A stretch of DNA of 64,000 bases from Plectosphaerella cucumerina (taxonomy: Eukaryota; Ascomycota; Sordariomycetes; Glomerellales; Plectosphaerellaceae), in assembly GCA_020746995.1 (NCBI GenBank), contig JAGPXD010000005.1:1-64000 (forward strand), written 5' to 3'. Position numbers and translations under genes: made by a program. The notes beneath the pieces are model-generated. The model was not told where the DNA came from. It did no database searches and was given only the letters and a program-made list of their open reading frames with translations. Positions 20,609-31,855 of this stretch are shown one piece after another (within the stretch, counting starts at the first letter, position 1; each line of letters starts with the position of its first letter).

Positions 20609-22717
20609 CTATCCTATTTGCAACAGAATGCCGTCCGACAAACAACCATGCGCTTTGGCAAATACCACGATCATGAATTGATCACGGGGAATCTTTCCGG
20701 GCACTGGGTATCTTTCTACAACCAATGCCCGTTGGAGGGTTGATCGCCACCGCCATTTTCCATTCTCAGTCGTCAGTACTGTTATATCGCCGTGGTTTGA
20801 AAAGAGAGAGACTTCGACCTCGCTGGATGAGCCACAATGAGCGCTTCCTGATAACTCAACATCAACAGTGTGGTGGGTTTCCGTGGACCTATAGTGGACT
20901 TTCTGGGTGTCGACAGTCAACGCAATAGCGGACATCAGTTCGGTTGCTGCACCGATGGAGGGCCTAGGCGAGAGAGAAATGGTGTCTGAGTCTAGTTTCG
21001 GGGCAAGAGGAGGACTGGTCCGTCGATTCGTAGCATTTTCGTAGGCCCAAGCACAACGAAGAAGATCGGTGTCGCTGTACGCTTTGCCCGCAAATGTGAT
21101 GCCAACAGGCATCTTTTTATCGGCCGTTTCGCCCATGGGTACCGTTATGGCTGGTATCCCCAGGTGTCGTATGGCACGGTTGCCATTGGAATACTTCACC
21201 CCGTCTCGAAGAGCGTCTAACATGGACTCGCGAAGGTTCTCTGCGTCTGCTTTTCCGACATCGCCATTTGTTGGGAAAGCTTTGGGGAAGAGATTGGTTA
21301 GTGAAGAGCAAGACGTGGTCGGGAGTGTTGGTAACTTACCAATGAGATCGATCTGATTCTCGTCCATCCAGTCCTCCAAGTCTCTCTTTCGGGCCGCCTC
21401 GAGAGCCCAAAGGGCATCAGAGCAGCCTGGAAGATCCGAAAGGGTTTGCGGGCGATGGCGGACACTCTTGATCATGTCTGCGTAACGGACCTGGTTCTGT
21501 GCCTCGGTGAACTCGGCGGGGTCGTCCATAGGAGCAAAACCTGGATTGATTCGACGGTGGTCGATGTTGGCGAGCCCGGGATACTTTGGATCCGAGTTGA
21601 TCCTCAGAAAGTCATCCCAAGCTGTCGCGATCATCTGGCAACGCTCAGTCTCAAGCCAACCAGCTGGAAGACCTGGAACATTTGCTGCCTGGGTCGCAAC
21701 AGACCTCTTGAGGTAGTTTTCAACGACAGGGAAGTCCGTCTCAACGACTGTGGCACCCAGAGCCTCAAGATCGGCCTTGGCCTGACGCCACAAGAAGAGA
21801 GTTGCGTCCGTGCAAGCAACAGAGTAGCCATCCGATGTCTGCTGTCCGATGTAGCACTTGGGGGCGGCGATGCGTTTGCCAGCCAAAGCATGCTTATCGC
21901 GCAAGTCGAGAAAATTCTCGGGTCGTAGTTCGGAGTGTGAAGGCAGCGGAACGAATGGCTGTTCGCGCCAAAAGTCTCCAAGCGGGGACTTTTTGTCGGG
22001 CTGAACCAACGCGTTGAGGGCGTGAAGTAAGTCCTCCATGGACTTGGTGTGAGTAGCCACATCGTCGCAGGTCGGGTACAAAGGCCATAGCCCACGGCAT
22101 GAAATGCAGCCCCGAGAAGGGGTGTAGCCAACTACGGCGTTGTGAGATGCGGGGGCCCTTCCTGAAGAGACCGTTTCGGATCCAAGTCCCAGCGGAGCAA
22201 AGCTGGCCGTGGTTGCAACGGCAGAGCCGTAAGACGAACCAGAGGCGAATGAGGTGCAGAGGTACTTTGGGTTGTATGGGCTGGTCGAGGTGCCGTAGAG
22301 TCCGCGTTGACTGCCACCGTCGGCCATGGGAGGCATGTTGGTCTTGCCGATGAAGACGGCACCAGCATGGCGGAGGGACGCCACAACGGCTGCATCATCA
22401 GACGCCATCAGATCTGGGAATGCGGGAGATGCTGCACTGACGGTCAAGCCGGCCACCGAGAAGCTGTCCTTGACAGTGAATGGAATTCCCTCGAGAGATC
22501 GTGGCTTTTGCCCAGAGCCTCGAAAGCGATCAGAAGCACGAGCTTCTTCGAACACGTTCGGGTTGATGAGGGTGATGGAGTTCAGCATTGGTCCTCGCGA
22601 ATCCAGCTGGGCAATGCGGCGAAGGTACCGAGTGACCAGCTCGACGCTTGTAAGGGAGGTGCAGGAGAGAGCATTTTGTATGTCGGTGATGCTAGCGGAG
22701 GTGATGTCGAGAGACAT
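20609..22717 (-). CDS. Amidase-signature family hydrolase with C-terminal extension
   Basis: Exons 22717-21340 and 21279-20609 give 682 residues. The 60 bp intron (GTAAGT...CTAAC...AAAG) is a multiple of three without stops, so unspliced mRNA would still be open; splicing restores the IDLIAFPTNGDVG segment of the family. The Ser-Ser-Lys triad fits Lys83 (GIPFTVKDSF), Ser161/162 (GSSYGS) and a nucleophile Ser at about 185 (GSETVSS), with the flanking LRHAGAVFIGKTNMP and YSNGNRAIRHLGIPAITVPMG conserved. The enzyme hydrolyses an amide to acid and ammonia in the cytosol. The classical GSSGGS reads GSSYGS and ETDGS reads ETVSS, small departures near the active site. Beyond about residue 570 there are some 110 extra residues rich in beta-type sequence, absent from ordinary amidases. 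A TATA box lies near 22821-22827. It is divergent from a Zn2Cys6 gene. Confidence 0.88.
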   Translation of the reverse strand: MSLDITSASITDIQNALSCTSLTSVELVTRYLRRIAQLDSRGPMLNSITLINPNVFEEARASDRFRGSGQKPRSLEGIPFTVKDSFSVAGLTVSAASPAFPDLMASDDAAVVASLRHAGAVFIGKTNMPPMADGGSQRGLYGTSTSPYNPKYLCTSFASGSSYGSAVATTASFAPLGLGSETVSSGRAPASHNAVVGYTPSRGCISCRGLWPLYPTCDDVATHTKSMEDLLHALNALVQPDKKSPLGDFWREQPFVPLPSHSELRPENFLDLRDKHALAGKRIAAPKCYIGQQTSDGYSVACTDATLFLWRQAKADLEALGATVVETDFPVVENYLKRSVATQAANVPGLPAGWLETERCQMIATAWDDFLRINSDPKYPGLANIDHRRINPGFAPMDDPAEFTEAQNQVRYADMIKSVRHRPQTLSDLPGCSDALWALEAARKRDLEDWMDENQIDLIGKLPTLPTTSCSSLTNLFPKAFPTNGDVGKADAENLRESMLDALRDGVKYSNGNRAIRHLGIPAITVPMGETADKKMPVGITFAGKAYSDTDLLRCAWAYENATNRRTSPPLAPKLDSDTISLSPRPSIGAATELMSAIALTVDTQKVHYRSTETHHTVDVELSGSAHCGSSSEVEVSLFSNHGDITVLTTENGKWRWRSTLQRALVVERYPVPGKIPRDQFMIVVFAKAHGCLSDGILLQIG

Positions 22718-23112
22718 TGAAGAGACGTCAGAATGTTTCGTGAAGTGAGCTGCCCAGTGAGAAATCAGTGGGAGAATTTGGGAGATTCAAGATCCAAGGG
22801 TGCGCCAGACATACTCCGGATTTATACCCCCTCTTCTTGCGAGGCCGGCGGCCCATCAATCGACTGATACTTCGCAACATGTGGCCGGTCCGACCGGCCT
22901 GGACATCGGTTGACACATGAAGGTTGACGCTGTGGTGTTGTGCCTGTGGGGATGACCCAGCTTGAAGGGGGCTAGCTGCCGACCTGATTGGCTGCTGACA
23001 TGAAAGCAGTTCGAACCGACAGTGCGGGGGCAAGAGAAGGTCGAACCGAAGGGCTTTTCGCTGAGACGTCCAAGTGTTCATGGGAAAATATCCTCACGTT
23101 CATCCCTCGGAC
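22718..23112. promoter_or_regulatory. Divergent promoter, amidase / Zn2Cys6 regulator
   Basis: These 395 bp hold a TATA box for the amidase (GTATAAA on the minus strand, about 22821-22827). The shared region suggests the regulator may control the amidase. Confidence 0.5.
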
Positions 23113-24737
23113 ATGCCACCCGACAGTGCTCGACCCCGCCGCATCGCAGCCCCCCGAAGCGCGGCTTGCTGGACCTGTAAAGTTCGACGAGTCAAATGCG
23201 ATGAAGCCTTTCCGAAATGTTCCGAATGTACTGACAGACTCATCACCTGCCACGGCTACGGCAACCGCCCTTCATGGATGGACGGCGGGCGCGCCGAGCG
23301 CGAGGAGCGAAACCGAATCAAAGCATCTTTGAAGAGACATCTACAGGAGAGGCTCTCGAACCGGCGACGACAGCAGGTGCTTCTCCAAGCCAATCAAGAT
23401 GACGCTGGTAGCCCGACCTTGCCAAATCCTGGCAACTTGGTGATTAACGCGCCCGACCGTCTCCACCAAACTCGCAGCAGCATCCCATCGCATTCCATCT
23501 TCACCCAGACACTGCGATATGACGAATCGAGGCTTTTAATGCACTATCTTGACTGTGTTTTCCCATTGCAGTACCCGTACTATCCTCTCGGCCAGAGGGG
23601 TGGGCGTGGCTGGCTGCTCTGGCTTTTGAGCAAGAACGGGTCCTTGATGAGAGCATCTCTCGGCCTAGCAGCCCTCCACCTGCGACACACCGACCAGGCA
23701 CCCCTCGAATCGTCCAGCATGGAGCTAGAATATCTGACAAGAGTGCTGCGTGAGCTGCGCGAGGCCATCACAACATGGATCACAGCGGGCACAGAGTTGC
23801 CCGAGGAAGGTCTTGTCGAGGTCGTGGCAGCAGGAGCTGCTTTGATCACGTTTGAGGTACTGATTCTTTCCCACCTTTGACATTGAGATGTGGTCTGATT
23901 CCCTTATAGGTCCTTCGGGGAAGTACAGACGGTTGGCAACCTCACCTCAACGTTGTCACCTCCGTCTTGACGGCATCAGCCATGGTCCGCTCGCTCACCG
24001 GGGCGACGCCAGCACTTTCTTGGGCAGCAGATACTGAGCCACTTCACGCAGCGCTTTCATTCCATGTGCCTGTGGTGTTGTGGATCGACATACTTTCATG
24101 CGTCTCGACGCGGAGCCGACCCAAACTCCCCTATACAGCCTGGCTGGAGACACCAACCTTCGATCTCCAGCTGGTGATGGGCTGCCACAATTGGGTCATG
24201 AAGCTGATTGGCGATCTTGCAGACCTGAATGCCCAGTCAACGTCTGAAGTACCAAAGACACCTTCACACAGAGCTGATTTCAATCAGAAGATCATGCAGA
24301 TTGAGTATGCTCTCCAGGCGGGGATTGCGTCAATGCACGGCGCTCGAAAAGACGCCACTGCCGTCTTCGCAGAAGCTGCTTTGGTGCAGGCAGCTATCAT
24401 GAGAATGACTTCAGTGAGGAGTCTACGGCGCAGCACGGTTGAGCAGGCTGTGGATCGGGTTCTTGATGAGATAAATTTGGCTCACGACGTCGTCACCGCG
24501 CGTCAGATTCCGTGGCCAGCTTGTGTCGCTGGTTGCATGGCATCCGGAGACCAACGGCGTTCCTTTGAAGCCATGCTTTTGAAGTCTGCCGAGGGCAGAA
24601 TGGGCCAGGTTGGGAATTGCGGGACTGTACTCAAGGTGATGAGGCGATGTTGGCAGCTCCAAGATTCCCAGCAGGGAAAGATTTGGGACTGCAGCGGGAC
24701 CATGCAGGAGATGGGCATATCCGTCTTGCTGATATAG
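23113..24737 (+). CDS. Zn2Cys6 transcription factor
   Basis: Exons 23113-23856 and 23910-24737 (53 bp intron, GTACTG...TAG) give 523 residues. Cys19, 22, 29, 36, 39 and 46 form the binuclear zinc cluster (CWTCKVRRVKCDEAFPKCSECTDRLITC), followed by a basic linker RIKASLKRHLQERLSNRRRQQ. The remainder resembles Fungal_trans_2 (DUF3468): a YDESRLLMHYLDCVFPLQYPYY segment, LAALHLRH, then helical repeats with FHVPVVLWIDILSCVSTRSRP. Such proteins are nuclear, often pathway-specific regulators. An in-frame ATG at 23080 would add 11 residues; 23113 is chosen because the MPPD start sits close to the cluster as in relatives. It is divergent from the amidase. Confidence 0.85.
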
Positions 24738-25774
24738 GCCCCGAATCATGGAGAGTAACCCTGGATTGGAGTCTTGTCCGTGCTCTGCTTTCGTGCGGTT
24801 GCATTTGGGTGCCATCATGGGGGATGACTTCAACATCCACATGCAGTCTTGGAATCATCACCGCAAAATCAGAGCTTTTGTTTCCCGAAACACAGCACGG
24901 CGCATTCATAGGCATGCTGCCTGAACAGGGTATTTTCCTTGGATGACCGTGTCCGAAGCCGTTGCGCAATTCCGTGCGAATTCTTCAGCTCAAAATCAGA
25001 CGATGCAGAGCCAGGCTCCACCTCCCCGACCTGCCGGAGAATCCGACGAGCAGCATTCGATCAAAGGACGGTCGACTAATTCAATTGGCACTGCTACTCA
25101 TACATAGTAGAACCAATCGACTGGAAACACCCATGATGTCGGAGAAAATGGAGATAACGACGAATCGTTCCACTTTGGCGTACCTGGAAATCTGGGCCTG
25201 AAGGGTCCATCCCCGGCATAGCAGGCGGAGTTTGGGCGAAGGCCCCGGCTGCGAGTCATGCCTGCCGAGATATGACTCGGATCTTGTTTATCTGGTGGAA
25301 CTAAAAGGCTTGGGACTCCAGGCACGCTTGTCACATCTTTGGCCCAGAACAAAGTTGGGCCCGGGGTCAAGGCCCTACACTGCCCCATTCATCTCTGGAG
25401 CCGGATGCTGCCATCGCAGAACCCCCTTTTGGAGGCATGTCCGCGGCAAGGATTGAGCTTCTCCTGCGCCCAAACCCCGGCCAAGCGGGGTCAATCTACA
25501 TAACAAACCTTGACTTTACTTTATCCTGCATTCATTTCCGGATGAACCGGGCGGAAAGCCTGGGGAACTCTAAAGCTTGCATCATCTCGCCCGACGGGAC
25601 GACTTGACCCCGAAACAACCGAGCATTTCCTGCCGACGCAAGCCTCCTGGTGACATATATCAGGGACGCCTGCACTATGTTTGGCAGCTATCTGTCATTC
25701 AGACGTCCTGCTGCTTCACGTCACTCTCATCGTATCTATCGATCCACTTTCGCTTCCTCAATCCTTCCGTCAAT
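24738..25774 (+). other. Intergenic, 1.04 kb
   Basis: This is the 3' flank of the regulator and promoter of the propeller protein. I see no gene, repeat or clear TATA box. Confidence 0.45.
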
Positions 25775-27123
25775 ATGGTCCAACGGGGTCTCGCTCTTCT
25801 TACTGGCCTCGCCAGCTGCCTCGCGCCCGCTGCAGCAGTCACCCTCTTCGCTGCGGATTCGGGTGGCAATGTCACAACACTCTCCCTGACTCAGGGCTGC
25901 GGCAACAACAGCTTCACCGTTACGTCGAGGACGGCTGATTGCGAGGCCAACCCGTCTTGGCTCACCCTTGACGGACCCAGCCGAGTCCTGTACTGCTACG
26001 ATCGCGGTGCTACACGATCCACTTCGGGCTCCCTCAACTCTTTCTCCATCGGCGAAGAAGGCCTCCTCACCCGCATCGCCCGTGTCTCTGCTCCCCTGAG
26101 CGGTGTTGCAGGCGAAATCGTCACAACTCCGTCCGGCTCCAGGGGATATGTGAGCGCATCCTAGTAAGTTCACCTCGAGCACATGGGTGTCGATGCGGAA
26201 ACGCGGAAAAGCGCCGGAAAAGAGCATCGCTAACACACCACCCCAGCAACGCCAGTGCCGTCGGCGTTTTCGCCCTGGGCGAGAACGGCGCTTTGCCTGG
26301 AACTGGCCCACTGCAGCAAATCTTCCCGACCCTCGAGAAGACAGGCCCTGTCACCCTCCGCCAGGACAGGAGCTACCTCCACCACGTCATCCTGGACCCC
26401 AAGGGACAATACGTCCTGATTCCGGACCTCGGCGGCGATCGGATTCGCGTCTACACCTACAGCAACGATGGCGTCGCGCCCTTGACCGAGATCGCTGGTC
26501 TCACTGCTGAGCCCGGCAGCGGCCCGCGCCACGCCTTCTTCAGGACCTCTGCCAATGGGGATCTGTTCATCTTCTTCAATGGAGAGCTGGACCAGAAGGT
26601 CTACTCCTACCGTGTCGAGTACACCGACTCTGGCCTGTCCTTCACCAAAGTATTCTCCATCACAGCCGTGGATGAGAACCTGCCTGCTGAGAAGGCACCC
26701 ACCAGCGAGATCGCCATGAGCGTGAGTGAAGCTCCTGCCCGTGGTCTTGTCTGCATCCTTACTGAGTTGACATGTGTCTAGCCTGACGGTCGGTTCCTCG
26801 TCGTTTCCAACCGTGACGTTTCGTTCCGTGATTCCCCCATTCTCGGCAGCGGGCCCTCGGACACCTTGTCGACGTTCTCCATCAATGAGGATGGCACGCT
26901 TGAGCTTGTTCAGCTTGCCCCGTCCGGTGGCTGGTCCCCCCGTCAGTTCTCCTTCAACAAGCTGGGTGACATGATCGCTGTCGGTCACCAGAACAACCGG
27001 ACTGTCGTCATCTGGAAGCGTGACCTCGAGTCGGGCAAGATCATCACTGAGGAGGAGGGCGGCAAGCTCGGCGAGGTCACTCTGTCAGGTGCTGTCGTTT
27101 TTGCTCTGTGGGATGAGCAGTGA
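25775..27123 (+). CDS. Secreted seven-bladed beta-propeller lactonase / carboxymuconate cyclase-like protein
   Basis: Exons 25775-26163, 26247-26721 and 26782-27123 give 401 residues. Residues 1-21 are a signal peptide (hydrophobic, ending PAAA), so the product is exported. The mature part follows the Lactonase family (PF10282): repeated blades with YLHHVILDPKGQYVLIPDLGGDRIRVYTY, GPRHAFF, and SPRQFSFNKLGDMIAVGHQ. Cytosolic fungal members cyclise 3-carboxymuconate in the beta-ketoadipate pathway, and bacterial relatives hydrolyse 6-phosphogluconolactone. A secreted form is unlikely to do either, so the substrate is open. The name carboxymuconate cyclase reflects family only. It ends 134 bp from the convergent DUF2264 gene. 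Confidence 0.85.
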
Positions 27124-27257
27124 GCATTTGTTCTGGAAGCATCAAAAGCAGGACGAAAGAGCGACTGGGCGTTCGTTTCAATGTTTCTCTTCAAGCCAGT
27201 AGCATATTAGCCACACAAGGTCTACTACTTTTGACCCATTGTGCATTTCTCAGGTTG

Positions 27258-29464
27258 TCAGGAGTTGACGAAAAAGTTCGGCGTATCTCCCCAACATTTG
27301 TCCATGCCTGGCTTTACGCCCAAAGTCCCACACGATGCGGAGGAGATGGCAAAGATGGACTCTGTGAAAACGAGGGTCTCGCCCACCTCTAGACGCCGGG
27401 CAACACTGTGCTCAGCCACTGGGATCAGTGTTCGTTGGCATGCGATGTTGGTGTTGGCGTCTGGCTTGAGCGGGTAGCAGGCTGATACCATGTCTCCTGC
27501 GAACGACGTGCGAGTCAAGATGCCAGATGCTCCAGCGCTTGACATAATCAGAGCCGATGTCTCTGTCGAATACTGACCCTCCCATCCCGGCTGTACGTCC
27601 TGAGGGATCTTGTTGACAGGTGGGAGGTTCATCCCATCTGAAACCCTGCGGCCGTTGATAGCAAAGCCGCCCTCGATGGTATGGAGGGAGTCAAGCGCTT
27701 TGCGCACCTTCAGTTTGTGGACCCGGACGTGCCAGTCTGGCCATCGATTCGTCGGTGGTATCAGTGTCGTGGTGACGGATAGAGCCCTGTCGCCCCAAGG
27801 GAACCATTCGACTTGCGAGGCTAGGATCTCTTCACCTTGTGGCGAAGAAACACGAACACGGGTCGTCTGGACTTCTGCGCACTTCCATTTCACCGCCCAG
27901 GTCTCTCCGCCATCTCTGCTGAGTGCAAGAGTGTTGTCGGGGGCTATCTGTTCGATACGAGACCCCGTAGGTACAGAGAAGCCGAAGGATGAAGAGTAGG
28001 CAAACTTGCAATACTTCGCTTGCGTTGCTTTCATGGGCCACGCGACGAACTGGGCCGGGTTGAGCATGAAGTGGTGATTTCCTCCTGGATGGTTGCACAG
28101 CACCTGCTGGGGGGCAGGAAGCCAAGTCGGCTGGAACTTTCCAGGGTGTGGCTCCTCTGGAGAGGTCCAAAACCGATCAGACGCTGCAAGTCCAACTACA
28201 ACCAATGTTTTGAGGCACCAGTATGGGGATTGGGGGGAGTTGTAGTCTTCTGACATGTACATGTTGCTGGTGCTTCATGTGAGATGTCTGCTTTTGCTTG
28301 TCGCTCAGGGGCCTGACTTACGGGTAGAGCCATCCGATGCTGAGAGTTCCATCGGGATTGAAAAGGTCCTCAGACTGTGCTGCCCACCACCTCAGGTGCC
28401 TGAGAAGAAATCCCTTGATTGCACCAGGGGAGTTCAGGGGGGCAGGCATATCCTCGATTTTTGCCATGGCAAGCGCCGCGAAGTACCCCCCACACGCCCA
28501 TCGATAAGTCAATGACCGACCAAAGGGGATTGCCGCTCCTGGATTCCTGTCAGCTGTTATGTTCCATAGGTAAGCTTGGCGTGCCTGACTTACCATCGGC
28601 ATCAAAGTATCGCCAAAACTGGGCCCCGAAATCGCGTGCCCGTTGTCGGTAAATCTCCGTTCTCTCAGGCATGATGTCTGCAGCAAAGCGGATCCACAGG
28701 AGCTGACTGAACTGGATGGCAAAGCTACCAGAGTAGTAATCTGCCTGACGGCCAGTACCAATGGCATCTCGTCGGCCAGTCTCGTTGTAAGCGGCATACT
28801 CACGCTCCGCCTGGTCATAAGTTTGCCAAGGTCCGTCTGCAGACCACCCGTCCTGCCGGTAAAATGTGTCCAGTAGTTCGAGATCCGTGCTCATCTCCTC
28901 TAGAACGCTGTCCAACGGCTCGCCGCAAACTCGGACCAAGGCAAGGTTGGCAAAGACACGGAACCATCGCCAGTTGTTTGGGGGCATTGGCATACCCTGG
29001 AGGGCCTTGAGCCAGTTGGTGATGTTGAGCTTTTGGGCTGCATTCAGTGGGAGATACACCCTTTCGGGAGCTGCAAGGAGGGCAAAGGATATGATCTCAG
29101 CCTCGACCATTCGCTGATCGATTGTGTTCATGGTACCCCAATACTCTGGGTGGCTCGGGTCTGTTCCGGTAATGAACCCATCGATCCATGGCTGCACCAA
29201 ATCATCGACAAGTGAGCGCAAGTCCTGATCGGGAATAGAATCCGCCCCAAGTAGAAGCGCGCCAATTGCCCACAAGGGTCGGGCAAATCCCTCCAACTGC
29301 GCCGCAGATTCGTCAAAGTGCGCAGCCGTTGCAACGGGTACTCGTATACGCGCCTTGCCAGGAGAGAAGTGAGGGACAAGGGGCCGAAGGAGGGCGACTG
29401 TAGCATGAATTACGTCGTTCCGAGTCCGCAGGGGATTGGTCGAGAATCCAGCAAGGCCTGGCAT
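27258..29464 (-). CDS. DUF2264 domain protein
   Basis: Exons 29464-28594, 28553-28322 and 28266-27258 (introns of 40 and 55 bp) give 703 residues. The N-terminal 400 residues match DUF2264 (PF10022): TRNDVIHATVALLRPLVPHFSPGKARI, FARPLWAIGALLLG, WRWFRVFANLALVRV, DGWSADGPW and IPFGRSLTYRWACGGYFAALA, an alpha/alpha-barrel-like pattern with many aromatics. The C-terminal 300 residues are beta-rich and complete the family architecture. Function is unknown; bacterial relatives occur in polysaccharide-utilisation loci. No signal peptide is visible. Start 29464 is chosen since the family similarity begins there; the frame is open further upstream. The 40 bp first intron is short, but the CAG acceptor at 28554 keeps the frame. 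The GH88 gene and a dead transporter are nearby. Confidence 0.82.
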
Positions 29465-29869
29465 CGTGGAATTGGCTGGGAAGAGGTGCACTTTGGGAAG
29501 CTGTGTAGATGGCCGGGGCAAGTACCAATTTACCATCCTACTCGCTCCGAGGCGGACCGGGAATTTATGCATTGGGGTCAGAGATCTGCCGGCTCTTCGC
29601 CAGCAGTGCATCGGGCGTCGGACGAGTGCTGCCCGGGGCGGCTAGCACCCTAGCATCAGTAGCAAACTTGCATTGGCAGCCTTGGCATTCAAGCTTGAAT
29701 TCAATTCCAGTGGAAGAGTGAAGAGAGCCTCGCCACTTTAGAAACATACGACGGTTCGATTCCACTGTACGTGCCCGAAACACTCTCGGCATGGAGACAC
29801 CCCGGTCGAGTTGAAACTGGGACTCGGAAGATGCAATACACCAAATGACCTGTCGTCAAGCAACGTGCT
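29465..29869. promoter_or_regulatory. Intergenic upstream of DUF2264 gene
   Basis: These 405 bp hold the DUF2264 promoter. I see no gene and no clear TATA box. Confidence 0.45.
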
Positions 29870-31339
29870 TCACTTCCCCGCCCTTCCTGCTGCTGCTTCT
29901 GCCGCCTTCCCCATCTGCGGCGAATCATCCATGAGGCAGATGTTGCCGAATATGACCATTACCACGACGATCTGGTAGATTACCCAGCTTGGGTATATCA
30001 TGCACAGGTTGGTAGCCAGCAGGGCGACAACGACATAAACACCCTGGGCACCTGTGGGAATGGCGTTGATCTGAGGAATGGTGTAAGTGCCGTATCGGTC
30101 TCCGAGATCCTTGAGCCATGTGGCCATCTGATATGCGCCGGAAAGAAAGAGAATGTAGGAGATGACGCCAAGATACCAATGCCAGTGGCAGAAGATCCGT
30201 TTGAGCAGGGCATTTGATATCTTCTTGGGCTCCTCAACGCCAACTTCCCGCAAGCATTCTTGGCCCAGCTCGTACTCCTCCGGCGTCATCCACCAGATAC
30301 GGTCGCTCATCGGCATTCCAGGGAAGATAAAAACTCCCAGAACTGAAAGTGGGAGGGAGATGCAGCCATCAATGATGAAAAGCCAGCGCCAGACGGACAT
30401 ACCACCAACAACGTTGAGGTTGAGGTATGCCGCGGCTTGCAGATGGCGGCCCAGGATCACACCAATGTTGTTTGATCTGTAGATAGTCAGTGTCGGGGCC
30501 TCAGTTGGTGGTGCAAGTCTCGCTTGAGAGTTTGGGAGTAAATGTGTCGAAAACATACACGTACCGCAAGCCTGCGCGTTTGAAAAGCTTGTCGGGCTTG
30601 TACCAGGAGGAGAGGATGAAAAGGCATCACGATCCGACAGGGGTCTTCCACCCCCCAAGAAGGAATCGGGTGCCATAGATGTGTCCAGCGCTTCGAAGCT
30701 GCGATTGAGCGAAGGTCAAAAGGCTCCAGAGAAACTCACAGCCTGGGAGGAACCATCTGGTTTACTTGGGTCGAGAGAGGAGAAGCATGGCCGGAATCTG
30801 AGTGAGGCAGTAGCCGAGGTTGTAAAACCTGCAGTCAATTAGCTCCGAGTGTGGTATTCTCTCGGGCGATCGAAGAGTCTTACAGAGGAAACTTGGAGTA
30901 CCTGGGCTTGTCTAACGGGAGCCATCGTGTAAAGAGTTCGCCGAGATTTACTCGTTTCCGTACAGCCCGAGCTCCTCCTTCATGCCGGAGACGTAGGCCG
31001 AATTGGTGTTGGATTGGTCCAGCTACTTGAGGAAGAACGCAATGCATGTGAACCTGTCAACATGAAGGCGTCGAGCTTCCGAAGGAATCGTCGCTCATCC
31101 TTTGGGTACCAGTCGAACATGTAAAGCCAGGCAGTCCACGCGGATCGCTTGGGCACCTCCTTGAGGACTCGGCGAGTGCGACCGGTCTTCAAATTTTCGC
31201 CTGCCTCTTCAAGTGCCGCGGAGGCATTTGCTGCTGAGGCAATGAGGTCATTGGCGAGTGGTTGGCTGGGCTTCTGTTTAGGTTGAGGGCTGGCTCGCCT
31301 CCCCAGGGGCATCTGCCGAGGGTCTGATGAGGTGGTCAT
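29870..31339 (-). pseudogene. MFS transporter (allantoate permease / Dal5 family), degenerate
   Basis: Starting from ATG 31339 the translation begins as a normal ACS-family permease (VPKRSAWTAWLYMFDWYPKDE, LRKLDAFMLT). It then shows a frameshift and an in-frame TAG (31023-31025 on the top strand) where the family has Trp in FLKWLDQSN. Further recognisable text carries further stops: VSGMKEELGLYGNE then TAA, LGYCLTQIPAMLLLSRPK then TAA, and WFLPGCEFLWSLLTFAQSQLRS. The 3' half (30470-29870) is open: GGMSVWRWLFIIDGCISLPL, then the RIFxHWHWYLGVxSYILFLSGAY and TIPQINAIPTGAQG motifs of the family. It ends after ICLMDD without the last four or so membrane spans. These permeases import carboxylates, vitamins or small amides. 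With at least three stops, frameshifts and truncation it should not work. Confidence 0.82.
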
Positions 31340-31855
31340 TTTTTCCGGGCCAAGCACGGCAGGCTTGAAACTCGTTAGACAGGGTTATGAAAGATTGCGC
31401 GGCTTGCGCCAAAGTTCAGCCGAGGCTGACATGCTTCCTTCTCGGGCACAAACGACGTCTACAAAGACAAAACACCCTCATCATCACCAACCGTCGACTC
31501 CAAGCGCAATTGTCGTGTCAAGGGCACAAACTGAGTTGGTACGTTGCAATCAGAGTCATCTGGCCACCACCCGGACGCTAACATCGTGCCTCGGGGCAAT
31601 GACTCCCGGGCGATTACCCCGCAAACCACCTTACCCCACGGGCACCCGGACAACGAAAGCCTGCCGGTGGGCGGGGAAATAGCCGAAGCGAGTATCACCC
31701 CCGCCTAGGTGGAAGAAAGCAGGTTTTATTTGCCAGCCGGGGTCTCGCTTCAAATTGCGGCCGATGACCACCACGTTTTCCGGCCTTTTGGCGTGTTCCA
31801 CGACTCTACCTAGCAACAACCAACACTTCAGCGACGCAGAAGGCCCACTGCCAGC
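31340..31855. promoter_or_regulatory. Divergent region, dead transporter / Zn2Cys6 regulator
   Basis: These 516 bp lie between two divergent starts. No gene is recognisable. The CGG and CCG triplets present show no clear regular spacing. Confidence 0.4.

Noticed and set aside
25775..27123. Assignment as the beta-ketoadipate pathway carboxymuconate cyclase
   Set aside because: The signal peptide predicts secretion, whereas the pathway enzyme is cytosolic; kept as family-level call only.
29751..29770. tRNA-like B-box (GGTTCGATTCC)
   Set aside because: The flanking bases do not form a T-arm stem, and no A-box or acceptor stem is found at the right distance.
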